Below, one piece after another: positions 35,082 to 41,434 of a stretch of 41,441 nucleotides of DNA. The notes under the pieces are model-generated. The model was not told the DNA's origin and did no database searches. It saw only the letters and a list, made by a program, of their open reading frames with translations. Source of the stretch: JAAYDI01 sp052034005 (GTDB lineage: Bacteria; Planctomycetota; Planctomycetia; Pirellulales; Pirellulaceae); NCBI GenBank assembly GCA_052034005.1, contig JBPOJB010000054.1:1-41441 (forward strand), written 5' to 3'. A program made the position numbers and the translations under genes. The first letter of the stretch is position 1. Each line of letters begins with the position of its first letter.

Positions 35082-36512
35082 ATGCTCCGATTCGCTCTGA
35101 TTGTGCCGAATACGAGATACACCGATGGCCAGCTCTGGAGCATCCTGCCGTCGCGCGGGCTGCTGTCCCTGGCCGCCGTGTTGCGGAAGCGCGGACACGA
35201 GGCGACCTACATCGATGCCGATGTCGATCAGCTCACGCCCAAAGACGTGGCCGCGCGGCTCGACGCCTGCGGCGCCCAGGTCGTCGGCATGACGATGAAT
35301 ACGTTCCAGTACCAGGCGGCCGCGGAGCTGGCCAGGGCCCTCAAGCGACACAACCCGGACCTCCGGATCCTGGTCGGCGGCCCGCACCCTTCGGCGCTGC
35401 GCAGCCGCGTGCTGGAAGACTGCCCCTGGTTCGACATCGCCTGTTACGGAGAAGGGGAAGAGACGATCGTCGAGCTGGCAGAGGTGCTCGACCGCCACGG
35501 CGACCTGTCGACCGTGGCCGGTATCGGGTACTGGGACGCGGGCCAGATTCACCAGACGGCTGCCCGCGGTCCCGTGCGGGACCTCGATCACCTGCCCTTC
35601 CCGGCCCTTGAGTTGGCTGGCGACCTCAGCCGCTACCCGGGCGCCCAGCCGACATTGAAATCGCCGTCCATGCACATCATGGCGTCACGCGGCTGCCCGT
35701 ACCGCTGCTCGTTCTGCTCGAAGTCGGTCTTCGGCGCCCAGGTGCGGTTCCGGAGCCCGGAGAACATCGTGGACGAGATGCAGTGGCTCCACAGCCGCTT
35801 CGGCATCAACGAGATCTTCTGCCAGGATGACACCATGAACGTCAACCGGCAGTGGTTCTTCCGCGTCTGCGACGAGATCATCGGCCGGGGGCTCCACCAA
35901 CGCATCGCCATCAAGGCGCCCTTCCGGGTCAACCGGAACCTGCTGGACGAGGAACTCCTGCAGAAGGCGAAACAGGCGGGGTTCTGGATGATCTTCTATG
36001 GCGTGGAAAGCGGCAACCAGGAGATCTTGAACATCATGAAGAAAGGCACCACGCTCGACGAAATCCGACGCGCCTTCCGCTTGACACACGCGGCCGGGAT
36101 CAAGACCATCGCCGCATTCATGGTCGGCAACGTGGGGGACACGCCCGAGACCGTCCAGGATTCGGTGACGCTCGCCAAGGAGATCCAGCCGACCGTATTC
36201 GGTTTCTCCGTGGCCACGCCGCTGCCGGGCACCGAGTTCCACGCCATCGCCCAGCAGAACGGCTGGATCCGCTCCGAGGATTACCGCCAATACTCCGAAT
36301 TCCAGGCGGTCTCGCGCAATGCGGCCATGACGTGCGGAGAAATCACCGCGCTGCGCAACCGGGCCACCGAAGAGGTGACCAAGTACCTCCTGGCCCTCGA
36401 CAGCAAGCGCAGGTCCGCAGGCCGCTGGGATCCACAGCACGCGGTGCCCGCGCCGCTCTTCCTCCGCATCGCCCGAAAAATCGGCCGACTCGCGCCCACC
36501 GCCAAGGCCTGA
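35082..36512 (+). CDS. B12-binding-domain radical SAM protein
   Basis: A 476-residue enzyme with an excellent ribosome site (AGGAGG). Residues 1-~140 form a cobalamin-binding-like Rossmann domain: LIVPNTRY, GLLSLAAVLRKRGH, VVGMTMNTFQYQAA and ILVGGPHPSA. The radical SAM core starts at ~195: ASRGCPYRCSFCSK has the CxxxCxxC cluster (Cys205, 209, 212). It continues with INEIFCQDDTMN and FYGVESGNQEILNIMKKG, typical of the anaerobic Mg-protoporphyrin-cyclase-like group (BchE/HpnP type). Family reactions include C- and P-methylations and rearrangements of lipids, antibiotics and sugars. In this cluster it probably tailors a glycan or lipid carrier. Confidence 0.8.
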   Translation: MLRFALIVPNTRYTDGQLWSILPSRGLLSLAAVLRKRGHEATYIDADVDQLTPKDVAARLDACGAQVVGMTMNTFQYQAAAELARALKRHNPDLRILVGGPHPSALRSRVLEDCPWFDIACYGEGEETIVELAEVLDRHGDLSTVAGIGYWDAGQIHQTAARGPVRDLDHLPFPALELAGDLSRYPGAQPTLKSPSMHIMASRGCPYRCSFCSKSVFGAQVRFRSPENIVDEMQWLHSRFGINEIFCQDDTMNVNRQWFFRVCDEIIGRGLHQRIAIKAPFRVNRNLLDEELLQKAKQAGFWMIFYGVESGNQEILNIMKKGTTLDEIRRAFRLTHAAGIKTIAAFMVGNVGDTPETVQDSVTLAKEIQPTVFGFSVATPLPGTEFHAIAQQNGWIRSEDYRQYSEFQAVSRNAAMTCGEITALRNRATEEVTKYLLALDSKRRSAGRWDPQHAVPAPLFLRIARKIGRLAPTAKA

Positions 36513-36530
36513 GTGGTCCAGGACCACTCA
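36510..36530. terminator. Palindromic hairpin between convergent genes
   Basis: TGAGTGGTCC-A-GGACCACTCA is a perfect inverted repeat that includes the stop codon of the radical SAM gene and ends one base before the peroxiredoxin stop. It would fold as an eight-pair stem with a five-base loop on either transcript. There is no T-tract, so it may act as a 3'-end stabiliser or a weak bidirectional terminator. Confidence 0.45.
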
Positions 36531-36531
36531 G

Positions 36532-37248
36532 TCACTTGCCCGCGCCCGGCTTCCACACTTTCCAGACATTCCCGACGAGTTCCGGACCCGGCTTGAGCGC
36601 CGGCTTGCCCGGCGTCCACCCAGCCGGCGTGGCCTCCGTCCCGTTGCTCCCGCGCACATGCTGAAAGGCCTGAATCTGACGGAGCGTCTCGTCCACCTGC
36701 CTGCCCACCGGCGGCGTCACCACTTCATACGCCTGAATCACGCCGTCCGGATCGATCAGGAACCGGCCGCGCATCTCCACGCCGGCGTCTTCGTCATAGA
36801 CGCCAAAGACGGCACCCACCTTCCCGCCGCCATCGGACAGCATCGGAAACGGCACGCCGCCATCGACCATCTTGGTCAACTCGTAGTCGTTCCACATCTT
36901 GTGGACGAACACGCTGTCCACGCTCACGGACAGGACTTCCACACCGAGCTTCTGGAACTCGGGATACCGATCGGCGACCGCCGATACCTCGGTCGCTCAG
37001 ACGAACGTGAAGTCGCCCGGATAGAAACACAGGACGACCCACTTCCCCAAGTAATCCGACAACTTCACGCTGGTGAACGACCCGTTGAGATACGCGGGCG
37101 CGACGAAATCAGGTGCTTTCTTTCCCACTTGGACCATGGTGCGTTCCCTTGTGGCCGGCGATACAGGAGCTGGTTCTTGCGTCACGGCGGGCTCCCCGAC
37201 AGGTCCTCCCGTCGGACGAGCACAACCTACCTTGGGCTCGTCAGGCAT
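36532..37248 (-). CDS. Selenocysteine-containing AhpC/TSA-type peroxiredoxin (in-frame TGA read as Sec)
   Basis: Read through one TGA (36999-36997), this is a 238-residue peroxiredoxin with Sec at residue 84. The family motif FYPLDFTFVCPTE appears as FYPGDFTFV-U-ATEV, so the TGA sits exactly at the peroxidatic cysteine, with Pro77 and Thr81 of P-x-x-x-T-x-x-C in place. The downstream part, in the same frame, continues the family: LSVSVDSVFVHKMW, PFPMLSD, and RGRFLIDPDGVIQ with the catalytic Arg. The C-terminal V-C-P-A-G-W resolving motif is EATPAGWTPG, with Thr instead of Cys. The start at 37248 has AAAGGAGGTC; an internal ATG (37137, residue 38) with AAGGGA gives a canonical length and may also be used. 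The enzyme would reduce peroxides. A decayed gene is the alternative, but a lone stop at this codon with a SECIS-like hairpin argues against it. Confidence 0.85.
36966..36993 (-). promoter_or_regulatory. Bacterial SECIS-like hairpin of the peroxiredoxin
   Basis: Immediately after the TGA the mRNA can fold as ACCG-(AGGU bulge)-AUCGGC-GGUC-GCCGAU-CGGU. The upper stem has six perfect pairs (36985-36980 with 36975-36970), the apical loop GGUC begins with GG, and 17 bases separate UGA from the loop. These fit the bacterial SECIS rules as I recall them (loop 16-37 bases from UGA, G in the first two loop positions), and the E. coli fdhF element also has GGUC in its loop. A competing GCGACCG/CGGUCGC pairing directly after the UGA is possible. 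Confidence 0.75.
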
Positions 37249-37300
37249 CCTGACCTCCTTTCTTCAGTCGAATGGTAGCGTTGCCTCGGACAGGCACAAC

Positions 37301-37324
37301 ATGGCGAGCCACGCGGCTCGCCAT
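37301..37324. promoter_or_regulatory. Strong hairpin upstream of the selenoprotein gene
   Basis: ATGGCGAGCC-ACGC-GGCTCGCCAT is a perfect ten-pair stem with a four-base loop, about 50 bases before the peroxiredoxin start and about 190 bases after the esterase stop, both on the minus strand. A smaller stem TGCCT/AGGCA lies at 37282-37296. There is no T-tract. It could be the esterase 3' end or a leader structure of the selenoprotein. Confidence 0.45.
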
Positions 37325-37509
37325 CGTCCCTGCTCGGCGACCTGAGTCTACCCCATCATCCGCCGCGCGCCGAGCATACTCGGGGCAGGACACCGCAGAA
37401 CCCCGTTCCGCCGGCGACTGCCCGCCGCGCACGCTCGACGCGGTGCCAGGCTCGCGCGAATCCGACGCGCCAAGGCGCCGCGGGTCCGCGCCGGCAGCCA
37501 GGCCCACGC

Positions 37510-39075
37510 TCAGGGAGCATCCGGCGCGTCGCCACCCCGGACCGCCCCGACAGGCAAGCCGGTGCCACCGGTCAGGTTGGGTTCGGCCAGCTTATGCCAG
37601 GCGAAGCGAAACGCCACCGGGCGCTTGACCTTCTCGGACGAGAGGATCACCGTGTCGCCGCTGATCTGGGCCGCCGCCGGCTGGAAGCCGTCGGAGTCCG
37701 CGCCGATGACCTCGAAGTGCGTCGGCGCGTTGCCATCGCGCGTCTTCAGCCCGCCTCCCGTATTGCGGAAATGGACCTTCAGGCGGTCGCCCAGCACTTC
37801 CAGCCCGTCGACTTCCGGACTGTCGGCCACCAGATCCTGCCGACCGTAGTCGTTCTTCAGCGCCAGCAGCGCCAGCCGGAGCCCGACATCCTGCTTGTTC
37901 GGCGGATGAATATCGCCGACCGTCGCGATGTCGTTGATCACCACCATGCCGGTGTGCGGGATCTGCTGCACGGCCGCCTGGGCTTCCCAGAACGTGGCCA
38001 GAATCGTCGGGTCTTCGTCCCCATATTCAAACGGCGCGATCTGCACGTAGTAGAACGGGAAGTCGCCCTCCCCCCACAACTCCCGCCAGCCGTTGATCAA
38101 CGCCTTCTTCTTCTCCAGGTACAGCATGCCCTCCGTGTGATTGGATTCCCCTTGGTACCAGATCGCCCCGCGGATCGGGAACCGGAGCAGGGCGTGAATC
38201 ATGCCGTTGTATAACACGGTGGGATCCTGGTTGCTCGCAAACGGAACCAGCTCGGCCGGATAGTTCGGGCTGGGCGAGAGGGTCTTCTGCAGATCCACCG
38301 ACGCTTTGGCTTGTGACAACCAGTCTTCCAGCGCCCGGATGTGCGCCGTCAGCAGCTTTCGATACTCGGGTGTTCCGGGAGTACGGCCGACGACCGATTG
38401 ATAGATGTCCTGCAGTGCCGCGACCTGCTGGAAGCCAATCGGCGGCGTCCACGGCTCAATCCGCGTGCCGCCCCACGACGAGTTCACCAGGCCGATGGGC
38501 ACATCCAGTTCCTGGTGCAGGTGCCGAGCCATGAAGTAGCCGCACGCCGTGAACGCGGCGACCGTGTCCGGTGAACACACCTGCCAGCTGGACTGGAAAT
38601 CATCCAGCGGGACTGGCGAGGCGACCAGCGGGACTTTGATATGGCGAATCAGCGGGAACCTGGCGGCAGCGATTTCCGCCTGCGCGTTGCTGCATGCGCC
38701 AACCGGCCACTCCATGTTCGACTGGCCTGAACACAACCAGACCTCTCCCACCAGCACGTCCTGGAGCTCGACCGTGTTACGGCCCTGCACTTTGAACCCG
38801 ATCGGCGTCTTGCTGGCAGCCAGCGGCGGCAATTCGACTTGCCATCGGCCAGCCTCATCGGCAGTGGTTTTGGCGGTATTCGCACCGACTGTCACCGCGA
38901 CAGGCTCCCGGGCATCGGCCCAGCCCCAAACCCGGATCTTCTGTTGCTGCTGCAGCACCATGTGGTCGCTCAGCACGCTCGGCAGCCGTACATCGCCGCG
39001 CGCGGCGCTGTACAACAGCAGGCAGATCAAGCTGCACCCAATCACTCGGACGGCAGTTGGCAGAGTCTTCTTCAT
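37510..39075 (-). CDS. Exported sialate O-acetylesterase-type carbohydrate esterase
   Basis: A 521-residue protein from ATG 39075; a GTG three codons earlier is possible. The signal peptide is MKKTLPTAVRVIGCSLICLL with cleavage near SAARG. An N-terminal beta-sandwich (LPSVLSDHMVLQQQQKIRVW) precedes the SGNH/SASA domain: CSGQSNMEWPVG holds the catalytic Ser, IPIGLVNSSWGGT-type residues (VPIGLVNSSWGGTRIEPW) give the Gly/Asn blocks, AIWYQGESN is conserved, and DIHPPNKQDVGLRLA holds the Asp-x-x-His dyad. It is the full length of secreted planctomycetal/Bacteroidetes SASA enzymes, which remove O-acetyl groups from sialic acid or plant polysaccharides. With glycosidases in the window, a polysaccharide role is likely. 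Confidence 0.85.
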   Translation of the reverse strand: MKKTLPTAVRVIGCSLICLLLYSAARGDVRLPSVLSDHMVLQQQQKIRVWGWADAREPVAVTVGANTAKTTADEAGRWQVELPPLAASKTPIGFKVQGRNTVELQDVLVGEVWLCSGQSNMEWPVGACSNAQAEIAAARFPLIRHIKVPLVASPVPLDDFQSSWQVCSPDTVAAFTACGYFMARHLHQELDVPIGLVNSSWGGTRIEPWTPPIGFQQVAALQDIYQSVVGRTPGTPEYRKLLTAHIRALEDWLSQAKASVDLQKTLSPSPNYPAELVPFASNQDPTVLYNGMIHALLRFPIRGAIWYQGESNHTEGMLYLEKKKALINGWRELWGEGDFPFYYVQIAPFEYGDEDPTILATFWEAQAAVQQIPHTGMVVINDIATVGDIHPPNKQDVGLRLALLALKNDYGRQDLVADSPEVDGLEVLGDRLKVHFRNTGGGLKTRDGNAPTHFEVIGADSDGFQPAAAQISGDTVILSSEKVKRPVAFRFAWHKLAEPNLTGGTGLPVGAVRGGDAPDAP

Positions 39076-39237
39076 CGTGGTCACATCTTCCAGTAAGCGT
39101 TAAGACAAAGATACGGGGACGACCGGTGCCTGTGATTGTAATATCTCGTCAGGCGGACGGGCTACCCGCCTCCCGCCAGCCCCCGGCACCGGGGTGCATT
39201 TCAGCTTTTGCGCTGGTTGGCAGGGGTCGGAAAAGGC
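39076..39237. other. Intergenic sequence upstream of the esterase
   Basis: No gene is visible. The sequence contains the inverted pair CCCGGCACCGGGG near 39181-39194 and leads into the outer boundary of the 175-base repeat at 39238. The esterase promoter should lie here on the minus strand, but I could not find a convincing pair of hexamers. Confidence 0.3.
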
Positions 39238-39414
39238 CAATAGGAGAAACGGGGGCGGGGCGTTTGGTGAACTACGGCGACGGTGGTGGGGTGGGGAACG
39301 GAATTCCCTTTTTTTGGGGAGCACGGTCAGGGATGACTCGACGGCGAAAGGTGCGGAATTCCATTCGGGGGGAACGCACGATTCGGAACGCGTGGCGCGA
39401 CTGCAAGAGCGGCT
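39238..39414 (+). repeat. ~175-base dispersed repeat, left copy
   Basis: From CAATAGGAGAAACGGGG to AAGAGCGGCT this stretch closely matches the reverse complement of 41144-41315. Shared blocks include GGGGTGGGGAAC, GAGCACGGTCA, GACTCGACGGCGAAAGG and GGAACGCGTGGCGCGACT. Similarity stops sharply at CAATAGG on the outside and after AAGAGCGGCT on the inside. The repeat is open in more than one frame but resembles no protein I know. It looks like a dispersed intergenic repeat or the end of a non-autonomous element. Confidence 0.7.
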
Positions 39415-39611
39415 GGGTCGATGCTCCCCAGCGCATCAAGCGCGGCCTCCACCTGCCCTGCCGTGGCGTGGTAGGCCAACGGCGCGGTCACAGACCCTTC
39501 AAACGCCAACCGGAACGTGCCGCCCGTGGCGACCGCAGTCACTGTGGCTTCGATGCCACAGATGGACCAGACACCCCGCTCCCCCACCTTTTCGCCCCAA
39601 ACCGGATTAAT
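39415..39611 (-). pseudogene. Fragment of a phage-tail/adhesin-type repeat domain
   Basis: The minus strand encodes NPVWGEKVGERGVWSICG, then TGGTFRLAFEGSVTAPLAYH and ATAGQVEAALDALGSID. This is the G-T-F-x-L-x-F-x-G-x-x-T-A-P-I-A-Y-x-A-T-A-x-x-V-x-A-A-L-x-A-L module that recurs in phage tail and large exported proteins. It has no start or stop of its own. It is cut off by the repeat at 39414 and by the IS end at 39612, so it is a remnant. Confidence 0.5.
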
Positions 39612-39746
39612 GAGTCCTGACCCGAATGGCACTGTCGGCATCGGGCGGTTGCGCACCAATTCTATTGACTCGCGCGAAGATTTTTGAGAATCTCTGGCCA
39701 GCCCAAGCGCTGTTTCAGGTTTTGGCCTCGCTTGGCTAAAATTGTC

Positions 39747-39791
39747 AAGCCCTCCTTGGCGACACCTGCAGTAAAAAGCCAAGGAGGGTTT
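39747..39791 (+). promoter_or_regulatory. Hairpin sequestering the transposase Shine-Dalgarno
   Basis: AAGCCCTCCTTGGC (39747-39760) pairs with GCCAAGGAGGGTTT (39778-39791): fourteen pairs with one G-U and a 17-base loop. The 3' arm carries AAGGAGGG, the ribosome site of the ATG at 39795, and is followed by a run of five T. It can therefore act both as a terminator and as a block on translation of read-through mRNA. A -10-like TAAAAT lies at 39737-39742. Confidence 0.65.
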
Positions 39792-39794
39792 TTC

Positions 39795-40772
39795 ATGGTT
39801 GCCTGCATACCCGATTCGCCGCGTCGAGGCAGCGGCAGTTTTCAACGGGTTGCGGATGCGTTTCTGGCCCGCCAGGGGCTGCCGTTTGCCGAGATTCTGT
39901 CCGCCGAACGTATTGAACGTGTCTTCGCCCAACATGGCTGCCTGTTCGGCCTGTATGGGATCTACACGGTCGCCGTGATGGTCTGGGCGTTTCTATCTCA
40001 AGTGCTGCGCGACGGCAAAGTCGCCGCGGATATGGAGGCGGCGGCGGACCCGACGTGGCTGTGGAAAGGCCGTCTCCATCCCAAGTTGATCGATGGCTTC
40101 ACGTTCACGATGCCCGACACCGCTAAGAACCAGGCGCAGTATCCGCAACCGGCGTCCCAGAAGCGTGGCGTGGGACTGCCGATCGCGCGGGTCGTGGCGA
40201 TCTTGTCGCTGGCGACCGCCTGCGTGATGGATCTGGCGTTGGGCCCGTACAAGGGTCAAGAGACGGGGGAGCCGGCCTTGTTGCGGTCGCTGCTCGGCAG
40301 CTTGGCCCGCGGTGACATCGCCGTGGCGGATCGGTACTACTGCTCCTTCCTGATGATCGCGTTGCTGCTCGGGCGAGGCATCCAGACTTCGCTGAACCTG
40401 GGGCATGTGCGCTGCAAGTCTCCCGAGATGGTGCGTCGCGGACTGTGGACGACCATCCTGGGATACAACCTGATCCGCACCACGGCTGCCGGTGCCGCCT
40501 TGGTGCACGGCAAGCAACCCCGACAGATCAGCTTCACCAGCACCTGTCAGTATGTGTTGGCCTCGTGGATGCAATTGTCGAGCGGCTTAATCCCCCCCGC
40601 GCGGCTGGATCCTTACGTGAAGGTGATGCTCACGCAGATCGCCGAATGTGAAGTGGGCAATCGTCCGGGACGACTGGAACCGCGTGTCCTGAAGCGGCGA
40701 CGACACGGTTACCCGCTCATGCAGCGATCCCGCGCAGTCCTGCGCGCCGAGTTGCGCCGACACGCTACCTGA
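39795..40772 (+). pseudogene. IS4-family transposase with two internal in-frame deletions
   Basis: The 325-residue frame is open and has a perfect ribosome site, but it is shorter than the family norm. KLIDGFTFTMPDTAKNQAQY holds the first catalytic Asp (Asp100), and GDIAVADRYYCSF the second (Asp179). After LLGRGIQT (residue 198) the sequence jumps straight to SLNLGHVRCKSPEMVRRG. In intact relatives the ~100 residues between them include Y-x-x-R-W-x-x-E-L-D-I-R-S-I-K, which carries the catalytic Glu. A second gap lies near residue 75, where VLRDGK joins VAADMEAAADPTWLWKGR and the usual helical block is missing. The C-terminus (ILGYNLIRTTAAGAALVHG) is normal. It should be catalytically dead. 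The comparison with intact copies is from memory. Confidence 0.75.
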
Positions 40773-41143
40773 GCACGGGTACCCGACGGCGGCACGTGGC
40801 CGCCTGGTGGCCGGTATCCGTGTGGCGACACACACTGCAGAGGAGCCCTTCGCGTCGGTAGCAAACAGGCAGCTGAAATGAGGTCGCCGATAGCGATCCG
40901 CGTAGAGACTGCGCGCATGCACCACGCACCGATACGTGGTGACGGAATCCAGCCGATGCTGACAACAGCAACCGTCGTAACCATGCACAACGCGACCTGG
41001 CGCCGCGACTCGCGCTCTAAAGGTCGGAGCGCAAACCGCTTACCGCCGACAGTGCCAACGAGTCCTGACCCCTGGCTCGAATCGTTCCATCGGCCCGACT
41101 CAGCTCGACCTCGATCTGAGCCACCTCTCGCAAGGCCCGCTCG

Positions 41144-41315
41144 AGCCGCTCTTGTAGTCGCGCCACGCGTTCCGAATCTTGCGTTCCCCCCGACTGGATT
41201 TCCGCCCCTTTCGCCGTCGAGTCATCGATGACCGTGCTCCCAAAAAAGGAAATTCTGTTCCCCACCCCATCACCGTCGCCGCAGTTTGCCAAACGATCCC
41301 CCGTTTCTCCTATTG
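41144..41315 (-). repeat. ~175-base dispersed repeat, right copy (inverted)
   Basis: Reverse complement of the repeat at 39238-39414, with scattered substitutions and small indels (for example, the T-run is shorter). The outer boundary is again CAATAGG (41315-41309). Together the copies form an inverted pair ~1.7 kb apart around the IS4 remnant. The sequence between this copy and the IS end (41072-41143) encodes no recognised protein on either strand. Confidence 0.7.
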
Positions 41316-41364
41316 AGTTTCTGTTGCGGAAAGGAAATCCGCGTGTCTTTTTGCGCGGGACGCA

Positions 41365-41392
41365 TTGACCAAAAGAAACGCATCCTTATCCT
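41365..41392 (+). promoter_or_regulatory. Putative promoter of the right-edge gene
   Basis: TTGACC (41365-41370) and TATCCT (41387-41392) are 16 bases apart. The -10 lies in the left arm of the hairpin at 41378-41434, so a transcript from this promoter would start after that arm and escape the hairpin. Confidence 0.4.
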
Positions 41393-41434
41393 CTGGTTAT
41401 TCACAACTCATTTACACGGAGGACAAGGATGCGT
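41378..41434 (+). promoter_or_regulatory. Hairpin covering the ribosome site and start of the right-edge gene
   Basis: ACGCATCCTTATCCTC (41378-41393) pairs with GAGGACAAGGATGCGT (41419-41434): sixteen positions with one mismatch and a 25-base loop. The 3' arm contains the GAGG of the Shine-Dalgarno and the ATG itself (41429). Only transcripts that begin upstream of the left arm would form it. Confidence 0.6.

Larger units (their letters stand above)
39612..41071 (+). mobile_element. Decayed IS4-type insertion sequence
   Basis: Putative ends are marked by a shared terminal pattern in opposite orientation. The left has GAGTCCTGACCC then GGCACTGTCGGC (39612-39638). The right, read on the minus strand, has GGGTCAGGACTC then GGCACTGTCGGC (41071-41045). 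Between them lies the IS4-family transposase (39795-40772) with a protective hairpin ahead of it, and ~270 bases of non-coding tail. No target duplication is obvious. The element is shorter than intact IS4 relatives because the transposase has internal deletions. Exact ends are uncertain by a few bases. Confidence 0.55.

Noticed and set aside
36997..36999. The TGA in the peroxiredoxin as a plain nonsense mutation
   Set aside because: It falls exactly on the peroxidatic position, there is no other lesion in the frame, and a SECIS-like hairpin follows; decay remains the fallback explanation.
41017..41292. A 91-residue minus-strand frame across the right repeat
   Set aside because: It is made of repeat sequence plus IS end; its partner frame in the left repeat diverges right after the repeat, so it is not a conserved protein.
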